DNA of 41,827 bases from Ignavibacteriales bacterium CG18_big_fil_WC_8_21_14_2_50_31_20 (GCA_002786785.1 PCUD01000082.1:8855-50681), one strand, 5' to 3'. Positions 22,882 through 32,669 are shown, numbered from the stretch's first letter. Numbers and translations are program-made. Notes: a model not told the origin generated them from the sequence alone.

Positions 22882-25344
22882 TTAACATTTTAATTCAGAA
22901 GCAACTTTAGAATAGACTTCATTTGTTAAGGAATCGTAAGAATGACCTTCAGGATTTATTGGCTCTAAAAATCTTACGCATATTTTTTTAAATGGTCTTG
23001 GAATTAAACTTCCCTTTGGAAGTGCTTTATAAGCTCCTCCAATTGCTACAGGAATAATTGGAATATTTAATTCACTGCTTAAAATTGCAAATGTTTTTTT
23101 ATAATCGCCTAATTCTCCATTTACAGAACGAGTTCCCTCTGGGAAAATTATCATATTTTTCCCACTTTTAAGTACTGCTGCCATTTTTTGAAGCGACATT
23201 TTTAAGTCATTATTTATATCAACAACAATTACATTATTTTTATTTGCTATAAAATTTAAGAACTTATTTCCTAAATGCTTTTTCTTAGCATAAAAATATG
23301 TTTGTTTCATAACTTTATTTTTTATAAATATTGTTACAAAAAGTCCATCAAAAAAACTTTGGTGGTTTGGAGCAATAATAAAAGGTCCATTTGGTAGCTT
23401 TTCTAATCCTTCAGCTTTTATTTTAAAATAAAGCATAAAAATTAATCGAAACCAATTTTTAAATAAATTAAGTGTAATCCAGCTTTTAGGGAGATTCAAA
23501 TTAACAGTTTCTTTAAAAATTGCTTTCCAATCAATTGTTTCAATATTTATTTTAGTTTTGTGTTCTTTTATAAAGATTGACATTTGCTCAACGGTGTTGT
23601 ATTTAACCAAATGCTCTTCATATAATTCAACTCCAAATGTTGAACTCAAGAAGGATAGAAAAGTTATTTTATCAAGTGAATCAAGTGCTAAATCCATTTC
23701 AAAATGATCGGAAGGGAAAACTTCTTTTTCTTTTTCCTTTATTAAAAAATCTTTGATTATTTTATATTCTTCAAAATTTAAATCCGCTTCCTTTTTCTCT
23801 TTTTTAATCGCGTTTCCTTTTCCAATTTCTGGCAGCAAAAATCGTTTTAACTTGCTCAATCGTGTTCTTGGAAGCGGCTCATCGATTATTATAAAATTTG
23901 AAATTCTTCTGTAAGATGGTGATTTTTCATTATACTTTGAAATAACTTCCCATCTGTAATATTCATATAAATCAGTAATTTCAGCTGCTTTAGCTTTAAC
24001 AGAATTTGGATAAATTATTGCAAAAAGTTGATCTTTTTCCATATAAACACCAACCTCTTCTGTAATTTCATCAACAGCAAGCAGTTTTAATTCCACTTCT
24101 TCCGGAGTAATATTTTTACCATTTGAGAGAACAATTAATTCTTTTTTTCTTCCAGTTACAAATAAAAATCCATCTTCATCTAAGTGCCCTAAATCTCCTG
24201 TGTGCAGCCATCCGTCAACAACCGCCTCATTTGTCTCGGCTATTTTGTTGTAGTACCCTTTCATCAAATTAGTACCTCGGGTAAGAATTTCTCCATCTTC
24301 AAATTTAACTTCCATTCCAGGAAATATTTCCCCTGGTGAACCAATTTTTACTCTTCCAGGTCGCGTAAAAGTAATCATTGGCGAGGTTTCTGTCATTCCA
24401 TAACCTTCAAGAACTTCAAAACCAAGCGTTTGGAAATCACGTGCTACGTTTTCATCCAATTTTGCCCCACCGCAAACAAAAGTTTCAATTTCACCCCCAA
24501 ATTTTTCATGAACTTTTTTGAATACTTTTCGAGAAAAATTTCTTGATTTCCTCTTTTCGGCAATTTTAAATAAAATAGATGCAATTTTATTGGCATCTAT
24601 TTTTTCCTTAATACCTTTCCTAATTAACGAATAAAAGCGTGGAACTGATACAATAATATTAATCTTATGATTTTGTAAAGTAAAAATAACATCTTCGGAA
24701 AGCAGTGACGGAGAAAAAACAATTGTTCCCCCAACATAAAGTGGCATTAAAACAGTTCCACCAAGTGGAAGAATATGATGTAAAGGAAGCAAAACTAAAG
24801 TTCGTGAACGCTCCTTATAAATTTCAACATATTTTGTTGTTCCATAAATATTAGATTCAATATTTGCAAAAGTAAGCATTACGCCTTTTGGCTTGCCTGT
24901 TGTCCCAGAAGTATAAATAATTGAGAAAACATCATCATCATTATAGGAGGCTAAATCACGAGTTTCACAACTAATTTGGCCCAAATTAATTTCATCAACA
25001 TTAATTTTTAGAATAATGTGATTTGTAAGCGACAAAGCTTCGTTAACTCGCGCTTCTGTTTCGTTGGAGTAAAAGATGACTTCGGGAGTGCAGTCATTTA
25101 AAATATAAGCAACATCATCAGATGGTAACATAAAATCAATTGGAACCAAAATTGATGATGTCATCATTCCAGAATAAAATGCGTAAACCCATTCTGGTCT
25201 GTTTTCAAGATAAATAGCAATTTTTGTTGTTTTGCTTTCATCAAATAATGTTGAATACTGAGTAATTGTTTTTAAAAGTAGATTATAACTAACTACTTCG
25301 TTTTTATATATAATTGCTGTTTTTTCTGATTGACGTAAAAACAT
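22882..25344 (-). CDS. Acyl-activating ligase / acyl carrier domain / PlsC acyltransferase fusion
   Basis: 820-aa multidomain lipid enzyme. The adenylating ligase (about 1-510) has YTSGTTGKPKG (144-154), GYGMTETSP (314-322) and the HTGDLG / GRKKELIVLSNGKN C-terminal hinge. An acyl-carrier-like domain (about 525-597) carries LALDSLDKITF with S556 as probable phosphopantetheine site. A lysophospholipid acyltransferase (about 640-820) shows NHQSFFD (H661, D666) and FPEGTRS (734-740). It should activate a fatty acid, load it on its own carrier domain and pass it to a lysophospholipid or glycerol-phosphate acceptor. E. coli Aas joins the two enzymes in the opposite order without a carrier. It is divergent from the next gene across 93 bases. 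Confidence 0.88.
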   Translation of the reverse strand: MFLRQSEKTAIIYKNEVVSYNLLLKTITQYSTLFDESKTTKIAIYLENRPEWVYAFYSGMMTSSILVPIDFMLPSDDVAYILNDCTPEVIFYSNETEARVNEALSLTNHIILKINVDEINLGQISCETRDLASYNDDDVFSIIYTSGTTGKPKGVMLTFANIESNIYGTTKYVEIYKERSRTLVLLPLHHILPLGGTVLMPLYVGGTIVFSPSLLSEDVIFTLQNHKINIIVSVPRFYSLIRKGIKEKIDANKIASILFKIAEKRKSRNFSRKVFKKVHEKFGGEIETFVCGGAKLDENVARDFQTLGFEVLEGYGMTETSPMITFTRPGRVKIGSPGEIFPGMEVKFEDGEILTRGTNLMKGYYNKIAETNEAVVDGWLHTGDLGHLDEDGFLFVTGRKKELIVLSNGKNITPEEVELKLLAVDEITEEVGVYMEKDQLFAIIYPNSVKAKAAEITDLYEYYRWEVISKYNEKSPSYRRISNFIIIDEPLPRTRLSKLKRFLLPEIGKGNAIKKEKKEADLNFEEYKIIKDFLIKEKEKEVFPSDHFEMDLALDSLDKITFLSFLSSTFGVELYEEHLVKYNTVEQMSIFIKEHKTKINIETIDWKAIFKETVNLNLPKSWITLNLFKNWFRLIFMLYFKIKAEGLEKLPNGPFIIAPNHQSFFDGLFVTIFIKNKVMKQTYFYAKKKHLGNKFLNFIANKNNVIVVDINNDLKMSLQKMAAVLKSGKNMIIFPEGTRSVNGELGDYKKTFAILSSELNIPIIPVAIGGAYKALPKGSLIPRPFKKICVRFLEPINPEGHSYDSLTNEVYSKVASELKC

Positions 25345-25437
25345 AAATCCTCACAAAATTTCAAATTATAAAATTATTTTTAGTAAGTTGCTTATTAAGA
25401 TAAGTTAATATTCTAATAATTATAACCTAAAAATACT

Positions 25438-28014
25438 ATGAAACCTACGAACAAAAACACTTACACAAAAGAAAATGATTATAATTGTAAATTTTGCTTT
25501 ACAAAAACAAACAATTATAAACAGATTAAGAATATAACACTTTTATTTTTCTTCGTATTTAATTTAATCATTTTTTCTCAAAATCAATTTGATACTTTAT
25601 CAATAAAACAAGTTGCAAAAGGTGTTATACATTATTCAATTGTTGAGCCAAATGCTCCTTGGACTTTAGATGTGCTAAAAATTGATTTGGCAGAAGATAT
25701 TATAAAAATTGAAGCTGGGATTAGTAAAGATAAAATTACTGGGTTTGAAAGAACATCCGCAATGGCTTCACGATATAATTTTGACGGGCATCATATTGTT
25801 GGAGCTATAAATGGTGGTTTTTTTGACGGAAATGGACAAGATGTTGGAATGCAAATTAGAGAAGGCGAAATTGTAACTCAAAGCAATAATTGGTCCGCAA
25901 TTGGTTTTTCTTCTGCAAAAGAGCCTTTTATTGAGCGGTTATCTTTAAGTTCAAAGGTGATTTTGAGCAATAATATTTCCCAAAATATTAATGGAATAAA
26001 CAAAAATCGCGAAACTGATTTTCTAATTATTTATAATTCATATTTTGGAAGTACTACAGGTACTAATCAATATGGCAGTGAAATTTTAATTGAACCTATT
26101 TCACCAGTACAAATAAATGATACAATTAAATATATTGTAATCGATAAAAAAATTGGACAAGGTTCAATGGCTTTATCAAAAGGGAGAGTAGTCCTTTCTG
26201 GCCACGGTTCATCAAAGGATTTTATCGATTCGCTAATTGCAATTGGTGATACAGTTTCAGTTATCCAAAAAATTTCACCAGCGCCCGATAAAATTGTTAC
26301 TCTGTTAAATGGATATCCAAAAATTGTAAGCAATGGAGAAAACTGTGCCTTATCTTGTTATGCTGCTGAAGGTGGTTCAAATACTTTTGCAACTGCGCGT
26401 CATCCAAGAACTGCCGCTGGATTTAGCCAGGATAAACGATTTTTATATTTTGTAACAGTTGATGGAAGGCAAACCACAAGCAACGGAATGTCGTTACCAG
26501 AATTGGCCGATTTTTTAGTTAAATTTGGATTATATAGCGCTGTAAATATGGATGGTGGTGGTTCAACCACAATGTTAGTTCGTAATAATATTGTAAACTC
26601 ACCTTCCGATGCTGGTGGTGAAAGAAGTGTTTCAAATTGTTTGATGGTTGTTTCATTAGATTATAAATCTGAATTATCCCAAATTAATTTAAGTACTAAT
26701 TATGCAAATATTTTTTCAAATAGCAATTATCAATTTAGTGCAAGTGGTACTGATCAGTATTATAATCCAATTTTAATTAATAGTGCAAATATTCAATATT
26801 TATTAAGTCATAATTTTGGAATTATAAATGCTAGTGGATTATTTACGGCAGGTCAAAAAGCAGATACTGGCTTTGTTATAGCTGAATATGAAGGACTAAT
26901 TGATTCGTCACTTGTAATTGTAAATTCAATTGTTAAATTAGAACTCACACCAGAAATTGCATTATCGGATACAACCAACAAAATTCAATTTAATGTAAAA
27001 GCTTTTGATATTTATGGAATTGATAAAAAAATATCAACAAATAATTTCAATTGGATTTCCACAAACACAAATGTTGGAACAATTGACTCACTTGGAAAAT
27101 TTACTGGAGTTTCGGAAGGGACAACAAATATAATTGTAAATTGGAACGAAATTAGTGATACTTCAATTGTTACAATTGAATTTAAAAAAGGGACTTCCAT
27201 TTTAAATAGCTTTGATAATTTGGACAATTGGCTTTTTAGTGGCGAAAACATTGATACTTCCAATAGTAATATTGAGATTGCTAACTCGCATTTTACTGAA
27301 GGAAATTCCTCAGTTAAACTAAATTATAATTTTGTTTATCAATCTGGAGTTCAAAATTGGGCTTATTTAAATACAAATATTCCAATTGAAGGAATTCCTC
27401 TTAATTTTGGCTTGGACGTAAATGGAAATGATTTTAAGCACTCAATTGCATTTATTGTAACAAATTATAACGGTGAGGAGTTTGCAATTCTTGCTGATAA
27501 ACAGCTTGATGTTGACGAGCATTTTGATACTTTAAAGGCAAAATTTTCAAAACCAATTCCTTTAGTTGCCACAAATGTTTTCCATTTTCCAATAACTTTA
27601 ACAAAAATAGCTGTTATTTTAGCATCTGGGCGAGTTGTAAACACAAATTACTTTGGCTCAATATTTTTTGATAATCTTACAGCAAATTACTCCGAGCCTA
27701 CTGTTTCAGTTGAAGAAAACAAAAATTTAGCTTCTGAATTTAGACTTGACCAGAATTTTCCAAACCCATTTAATCCATCAACTACAATACAATACGCAAT
27801 TCCACAAAATGCAAAAAACAATTACGCACAGCCAGTCACATTAAAAATTTACAATATTCTTGGCCAGGAAATAGCTGCTCTTGTAAATAAAGTGCAAAAC
27901 TCTGGAAATTATTCTGTTCAGTTTGATGCAAGAAATTTAGCTTCAGGTGTGTATTATTATACTTTAAAAGCAGGGATTTTTTCTCAAAGCAAAAAAATGA
28001 TTCTTCTTAGATAA
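25438..28014 (+). CDS. Exported phosphodiester-glycosidase-domain protein with T9SS C-terminal signal
   Basis: 858-aa secreted protein. The signal segment is hydrophobic at about 33-48 (LLFFFVFNLIIFSQ) after an unusually long, basic N-region of about 32 residues; no later Met offers a shorter start. The NAGPA-like domain (phosphodiester glycosidase, DUF2233 type; about 60-405) shows AINGGFFDG (123-131), RTAAGFS, VTVDGRQ, GMSLPELADFL and NMDGGGSTTM (about 369-378). Ig-like segments (about 410-580) and a probable carbohydrate-binding-like region follow. The last about 85 residues are a T9SS sorting domain (QNFPNPFNPSTTIQY, IYNILGQEIAALV, SGVYYY). Members uncap N-acetylglucosamine phosphodiesters or act on cell-wall sugars; the substrate is not known here. 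Confidence 0.87.
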   Translation: MKPTNKNTYTKENDYNCKFCFTKTNNYKQIKNITLLFFFVFNLIIFSQNQFDTLSIKQVAKGVIHYSIVEPNAPWTLDVLKIDLAEDIIKIEAGISKDKITGFERTSAMASRYNFDGHHIVGAINGGFFDGNGQDVGMQIREGEIVTQSNNWSAIGFSSAKEPFIERLSLSSKVILSNNISQNINGINKNRETDFLIIYNSYFGSTTGTNQYGSEILIEPISPVQINDTIKYIVIDKKIGQGSMALSKGRVVLSGHGSSKDFIDSLIAIGDTVSVIQKISPAPDKIVTLLNGYPKIVSNGENCALSCYAAEGGSNTFATARHPRTAAGFSQDKRFLYFVTVDGRQTTSNGMSLPELADFLVKFGLYSAVNMDGGGSTTMLVRNNIVNSPSDAGGERSVSNCLMVVSLDYKSELSQINLSTNYANIFSNSNYQFSASGTDQYYNPILINSANIQYLLSHNFGIINASGLFTAGQKADTGFVIAEYEGLIDSSLVIVNSIVKLELTPEIALSDTTNKIQFNVKAFDIYGIDKKISTNNFNWISTNTNVGTIDSLGKFTGVSEGTTNIIVNWNEISDTSIVTIEFKKGTSILNSFDNLDNWLFSGENIDTSNSNIEIANSHFTEGNSSVKLNYNFVYQSGVQNWAYLNTNIPIEGIPLNFGLDVNGNDFKHSIAFIVTNYNGEEFAILADKQLDVDEHFDTLKAKFSKPIPLVATNVFHFPITLTKIAVILASGRVVNTNYFGSIFFDNLTANYSEPTVSVEENKNLASEFRLDQNFPNPFNPSTTIQYAIPQNAKNNYAQPVTLKIYNILGQEIAALVNKVQNSGNYSVQFDARNLASGVYYYTLKAGIFSQSKKMILLR

Positions 28015-28111
28015 CTTTGTATATCACAAATTTTCTAATTGTTTCAGAAAGAATTAAATCTTTTTTTATGTTATTTTGTGTAACAAAATATTTTTTAATG
28101 AGGAATTCTTT

Positions 28112-30010
28112 TTGACTAAATCAAAAATAAAAAAACAACCCAAGATAATTAAGGAAAAGAAAAAATATCCTTTCTATTATAATTTGCTCCTACTTTTTAT
28201 TCCACTATTATTGATTGCATTTTTAGAAATAGGACTTTCAGTTTTCAATTATGGCGTGACATACAATCAATGGGAAATAATTGATTCGCAAAAAATGATG
28301 TGTAATTCAGAAATTGCTAAAAGATATTTTTACACAACCGAGGCAACTCCATACCCTGCGCAGGATTTATTTGACATAAACAAAAAAGAAAACAGTATTC
28401 GAGTTTTTATACTTGGTGGAAGCAGTGCTGCAGGATATCCTTTTACTCCAAACGGCTCATTTGCACGGTATGTAAGAATGCGTCTTGAATTACTATATCC
28501 AGAAAAAACAATTGAAGTAATCAATACTGCAATGGCTGCAATAAATAGTTATTCACTTCTTGATATGATGCCAGGAATATTGGAACAGAAGCCAGATTTA
28601 ATTCTCTTTTACGCAGGGCATAATGAATATTATGGCGCACTTGGTGCTGGTTCATTAGAATCACTTGGTAATTCGCGATGGATTGTAAATGGAATGCTTT
28701 ATGCAAATAGATATAAAACTGTCCAATTGTTTCGCAATATAATTAAAAGTATAATGTCGCTTCTACCAAAATCGGAAGAAAAAGGTGGGACATTAATGTC
28801 GCGCATGGCAAGTGACCAAATGATTGAATTTGGTTCATCTGTATATCAAATTGGAATTAATCAGTTTGAAGGCAATTTAGATGAAATGCTTCAATTAGCA
28901 AAAAATGCTGGAGTAAAAGTAATTTTATCTAATTTGGTAAGCAATTTAAAAGATCAAGCTCCATTTGTTTCCATTGATAAAAACGATGAGACTTCAGCAA
29001 AATATAATTTTGAAATGGGTGTTAAATATATTGCAGAAAATAACCAAACTAAAGCATTAGAAAGTTTAAAAAAAGCAAAAGATTTTGATGCACTTCGCTT
29101 TCGTGCACCATCTAAAATAAATGAAATTATAAATCAGCTTGCAAAAAAATATACCTTTCCAGTCATAAATGTGGAACAAGAATTTAATAGAATTAGTCCT
29201 GAAGGAATTCTTGGAAATAATTTAATGACTGACCATCTCCATCCAACGATTTCTGGATATCAAGAAATTGGGAAACTATTTGTTGAAAAAATGTTAGAGG
29301 AAAATCTTTTGCCGAACCCCAAATCAGCTTTAGAAAACAGCATTTTACATGACAAATTTGTGCGAGATAATTATAATTTCACACATCTCGATTCTACAAT
29401 TGGAAAATACCGATTAAATATTCTTAAAGCCGATTGGCCATTTGTAGAAAAGCCAAAACCACTAAACGACGTGATTGAAAGTTTTGATATTCAAAATTTT
29501 TCCGATTCTTTAGCTTTGTTTGTAATTGATAATAAATTATCGTGGGAACAGGCTCACCGCAAATTGGCAAATTGGTTTTTAAAAAGCGGCAATATTGAAA
29601 GTTATTTAGCCGAGATGGATGCAGTTCTTTTCCAATATCCTTTTGTTTATGACTATTATGAAATGATTAGTAATAATTTAATTACAATAAAAATGTATGA
29701 TAAAGCACTCCCCTATTTATATAAATATGATAAAATAAAAAAAACAGCTTTTGCCAGCAAATGGATTGGAATTATTGAGTTATCAAAACAAAATATTGAA
29801 AATGCAATTAAATATTTAAATCAATCATTAAAATACAACTCACAAGATGCTCAAGTTTATTACAATTTAGCTGGTGCCTACTCGCTAAAGCAAGATTATA
29901 AATCCTCACTCAGCGCAGTAAATAGCTGCTTGTTGGTCAATCCAAAATACAGTGGAGCAAACAATTTAAAAAAACAATTGCTCAAAATTATTCAAAATGG
30001 TAGCAGCTAA
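28112..30010 (+). CDS. Membrane-anchored SGNH hydrolase-like protein with C-terminal TPRs
   Basis: 632 aa. One N-terminal membrane helix (about 22-44, LLLLFIPLLLIAFLEIGL) follows a basic stretch. An extracytoplasmic SGNH domain has block I FILGGSSAAG (S104 likely), block III FYAGHNEYYG (N171) and block V DHLHPTISGY. TPR-like helices fill the last about 150 residues (AIKYLNQSLKYNSQDAQVYY and ALPYLYKYDK). I chose the TTG at 28112 because GAGGA (28100-28104) lies seven bases before it; a TTG at 28076 has no such site. The stop overlaps the oppositely oriented DUF5989 gene by four bases. The context suggests esterase or acyl-transfer work on the same product as the carbamoyltransferase set. Confidence 0.84.
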   Translation: MTKSKIKKQPKIIKEKKKYPFYYNLLLLFIPLLLIAFLEIGLSVFNYGVTYNQWEIIDSQKMMCNSEIAKRYFYTTEATPYPAQDLFDINKKENSIRVFILGGSSAAGYPFTPNGSFARYVRMRLELLYPEKTIEVINTAMAAINSYSLLDMMPGILEQKPDLILFYAGHNEYYGALGAGSLESLGNSRWIVNGMLYANRYKTVQLFRNIIKSIMSLLPKSEEKGGTLMSRMASDQMIEFGSSVYQIGINQFEGNLDEMLQLAKNAGVKVILSNLVSNLKDQAPFVSIDKNDETSAKYNFEMGVKYIAENNQTKALESLKKAKDFDALRFRAPSKINEIINQLAKKYTFPVINVEQEFNRISPEGILGNNLMTDHLHPTISGYQEIGKLFVEKMLEENLLPNPKSALENSILHDKFVRDNYNFTHLDSTIGKYRLNILKADWPFVEKPKPLNDVIESFDIQNFSDSLALFVIDNKLSWEQAHRKLANWFLKSGNIESYLAEMDAVLFQYPFVYDYYEMISNNLITIKMYDKALPYLYKYDKIKKTAFASKWIGIIELSKQNIENAIKYLNQSLKYNSQDAQVYYNLAGAYSLKQDYKSSLSAVNSCLLVNPKYSGANNLKKQLLKIIQNGSS

Positions 30011-30165
30011 AAAATTGCATAAATAAAAGGTGCTAATGCCGAACCTTGTGTTAGCACTATTAAACTACCCAATAAAACTAGAAAAATAACAATTGGTAAT
30101 AACCACCATTTTTTTCTCTCTTTAAGAAAATCCCATAACTCAGATATAATTGAAAGTTTGCTCAT
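30007..30165 (-). CDS. DUF5989 (SxtK-like) small membrane protein
   Basis: 52 aa: a basic amphipathic start (MSKLSIISELWDFLKERKKW) followed by one membrane helix (WLLPIVIFLVLLGSLIVL) and the end TQGSALAPFIYAIF. This pattern is the DUF5989 family, which occurs beside NodU/CmcH-type carbamoyltransferases. An upstream ATG at 30210 would add 15 residues overlapping the SxtJ gene; the ATG at 30165 matches the family. It begins four bases after the SxtJ stop and ends overlapping the convergent SGNH gene. Function is unknown; it probably forms a membrane complex with SxtJ (inference). Confidence 0.85.
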   Translation of the reverse strand: MSKLSIISELWDFLKERKKWWLLPIVIFLVLLGSLIVLTQGSALAPFIYAIF

Positions 30166-30169
30166 AATT

Positions 30170-30583
30170 TTAATATTGTTTTTCGGTTGATGATTTTTCG
30201 TAAGGTTCATTTTTTAGATTCCAATACGATTTTTTTTCTTTTTCGATTTTCAAATTTAGAAAATCTTTTTGGAATAATTTTGACACAAAACTAATTGGAG
30301 TAATTATAAGATAGAACAAAACTGCGAGAATAACCCGTGTCATCACAAATCCCATTATAACAGCAAAAGTCATCCATATTTTTTGAAAAGGCAGCAGAAC
30401 TTTTACAAATAATTGCGAAAATATTAGCAATAACATTCCAAAACCCATAAAATATGGTGCCGATGGCTTTTCATAAATAAAAAGGGCAATACTAATTAAT
30501 AGTAAAACTGCACCAATAGTTATTCCAAATTTTTTAAGTTCTTCTTTGTTACTATTTATATTTTTAATTTCTTCTAATATCAT
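30170..30583 (-). CDS. SxtJ family membrane protein
   Basis: 137 aa with about three membrane helices: GITIGAVLLLISIALFIY, YFMGFGMLLLIFSQLFV and a longer hydrophobic stretch around VMTRVILAVLFYLIITPI. A charged C-terminal tail (KIEKEKKSYWNL) follows. Order and features match SxtJ, encoded next to carbamoyltransferases in saxitoxin and many other clusters. No catalytic motif is visible; it is presumed to help localise or supply the carbamoylation step. It lies 112 bases downstream of the carbamoyltransferase on the same strand. Confidence 0.83.
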   Translation of the reverse strand: MILEEIKNINSNKEELKKFGITIGAVLLLISIALFIYEKPSAPYFMGFGMLLLIFSQLFVKVLLPFQKIWMTFAVIMGFVMTRVILAVLFYLIITPISFVSKLFQKDFLNLKIEKEKKSYWNLKNEPYEKSSTEKQY

Positions 30584-30695
30584 AATTTAATCTCGTTGTT
30601 AAATTCAAATTAAATAAAAGCTGAAAATGACTATACATTTCTTATCTGCTTTTATCATTGTAAAGCTGTATAATCTTTGTTACTTTATGGTATAT

Positions 30696-32513
30696 TTAAT
30701 CTAACTCAAACTCCTTTTTCCAATCAATATCTTTCTTCAGTTCAGCCATTTCATTTTTATCTAAAAGGAAATTTCCAAGTAAAAGATAGTCCATATCAGT
30801 TCTCATAAAACAAGTATAAGCTTCCTCTGGTTTATTAACAATTGGCTCGCCTCGCACATTAAAAGAAGTATTAACAAGAACAGCTGAGCCATATAATTCA
30901 TCAAATTTAGAAATAACAGAATGATAAAGTGGATTTGTTTTCTTGTTAACTGTCTGAACACGCGCCGAATAATCGATGTGAGTAACTGCAGGAATATCTG
31001 AACGTTTTATGTTCAATTTTTCAATCCCAAATAATTTTTCCTCTGCATCTGTCATTTTTTTCTGCCGCTCTTTTTTAACATCAGCAACAAGTAGCATATA
31101 TGGACTTGGGACATCCATTTCAAAATAATCAGAAACTTTTTCTTCTAAAACTGAAGGGGCAAAAGGACGGAAGCTTTCACGAAATTTAATTTTCAAATTC
31201 ATAATTGATTGCATTTTTTGTGAACGTGCATCACCAATAATTGAACGATTACCAAGTGCACGTGGACCAAATTCTGAACGCCCGTTAAACCATCCTATTA
31301 CTTTTTCCTCATTTAACAAATTTGCAACTTCATTTACAAGTTCAATATCAGAAAGCTCTTTATGCTTTATTGCATTAGAATCTAAAAATATTTTAATAAC
31401 TTCATTTCCATAAGAGGGTCCAAGATATGAACCATTTTGGGAATCCTGGTTTGCAGTTATTGTTCGCTTATTCCCAAGATATTGATGCCAAGTAAAAAGT
31501 GCAGCACCAAGAGCCCCACCGGCATCGCCAGCTGCGGGTTGAATCCAAATGTTGTCAAATATTTTTTCCTTTAATATTTTTCCATTCCCTACACAATTTA
31601 GTGCCACGCCACCAGCAAGACAAAGATTTTTCTTTCCTGTTATTTTTTTTACATGTCTGGAAATTCGCAGCATAACTTCTTCTGTAACATCTTGAACTGA
31701 GCGAGCTAAATCCATTTCGCGTTGTGTTAATTCTGATTCTGGCTTTCGCGCTGGACCATTAAATAATTTATCGAATTTTGAGTTAGTCATTGTAAGACCA
31801 GCAGCAAAATTGAAGTATTTCATATTTAATTTAAATGATCCATCTTCCTTTAAGTCAATTAATTTATTAAGAATTAAATCAACATATTTGGGTTCGCCAT
31901 AAGGAGCCAAGCCCATAACTTTATATTCACCAGAATTTACTTTAAATCCTGTATAATAAGTAAAAGCTGAGTAAAGCAACCCAATTGAGTGAGGAAACTT
32001 AATATCGGCTAAAATTTTAATATTATTCTTTTCACCAATCCCAAAACTTGTTGTAGTCCACTCTCCAACTCCATCAAGCGTAATAAATGCCGCATCATCA
32101 AAAGGTGATGGATAAAAAGCCGAAGCTGCATGAGATTGATGATGTTCTGGAAAGAGAATTTTACCAGAATAACCTAACTCATTGCCAATTAGTTCTTTTA
32201 GCCAAAGTTTTTCTTTAATCCAAAGTGGCATTGCTTTTATAAATGATTTAATTCCCTTTGGGGCAAAAGTTAGATAAGTTTCAAGTATTCGTTCAAATTT
32301 TAGAAAAGGTTTATCATAAAAAGCTACATAATCAATATCGTTAATATTTATTTTAGCTTCTTCCAAACAATATTTAACAGCATTTATTGGAAAGCGATGG
32401 TCGTGTTTTTTTCGTGTAAATCGTTCTTCTTGAGCTGCAGCAATAATTTTTCCATCAACAATCAAAGCCACCGCGCTATCGTGATAAAATGCTGAAATTC
32501 CGAGTATGTTCAT
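30696..32513 (-). CDS. O-carbamoyltransferase (NodU/CmcH/SxtI family)
   Basis: 605-aa cytoplasmic enzyme that transfers the carbamoyl group of carbamoyl phosphate to a hydroxyl of a sugar or small molecule through a carbamoyl-AMP intermediate. The N-terminal Kae1-like domain begins MNILGISAFYHDSAVAL and carries the metal-site HxxxH (H124, H128 in EHHQSHAAS) with D147 in LDGVGEW. The C-terminal domain shows GWFNGRSEFGPRALGNRSI and NTSFNVRGEP. The length is usual. With SxtJ- and DUF5989-like genes behind it, this is the common three-gene set known from saxitoxin clusters as sxtI-J-K. No antibiotic or toxin scaffold genes are visible, so a surface glycan or lipid-linked sugar is a likelier substrate (inference). 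Confidence 0.92.
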   Translation of the reverse strand: MNILGISAFYHDSAVALIVDGKIIAAAQEERFTRKKHDHRFPINAVKYCLEEAKININDIDYVAFYDKPFLKFERILETYLTFAPKGIKSFIKAMPLWIKEKLWLKELIGNELGYSGKILFPEHHQSHAASAFYPSPFDDAAFITLDGVGEWTTTSFGIGEKNNIKILADIKFPHSIGLLYSAFTYYTGFKVNSGEYKVMGLAPYGEPKYVDLILNKLIDLKEDGSFKLNMKYFNFAAGLTMTNSKFDKLFNGPARKPESELTQREMDLARSVQDVTEEVMLRISRHVKKITGKKNLCLAGGVALNCVGNGKILKEKIFDNIWIQPAAGDAGGALGAALFTWHQYLGNKRTITANQDSQNGSYLGPSYGNEVIKIFLDSNAIKHKELSDIELVNEVANLLNEEKVIGWFNGRSEFGPRALGNRSIIGDARSQKMQSIMNLKIKFRESFRPFAPSVLEEKVSDYFEMDVPSPYMLLVADVKKERQKKMTDAEEKLFGIEKLNIKRSDIPAVTHIDYSARVQTVNKKTNPLYHSVISKFDELYGSAVLVNTSFNVRGEPIVNKPEEAYTCFMRTDMDYLLLGNFLLDKNEMAELKKDIDWKKEFELD

Positions 32514-32584
32514 GTATTAAATTTCGATTTTTAATAAAACATTAAAAGTTATAAATATAATTTAGTGTAAAGTTACTGAAACGA

Positions 32585-32621
32585 TTTAAAATAAAAAAGC
32601 CGGTAAGCTAACACCGGCTTT
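32585..32621 (-). terminator. Terminator of the surface-protein block
   Basis: AAAGCCGGT (32596-32604) and ACCGGCTTT (32613-32621) form a perfect 9-bp stem with an 8-base loop. On the minus strand it is followed by TTTATTTTAAAT. It ends transcription after the TIG-domain lipoprotein and separates that block from the carbamoyltransferase gene. Confidence 0.85.
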
Positions 32622-32669
32622 AACAACAAAGGAAAATGAAATACCAATTAATTCATTTGTCCTAGAAAA

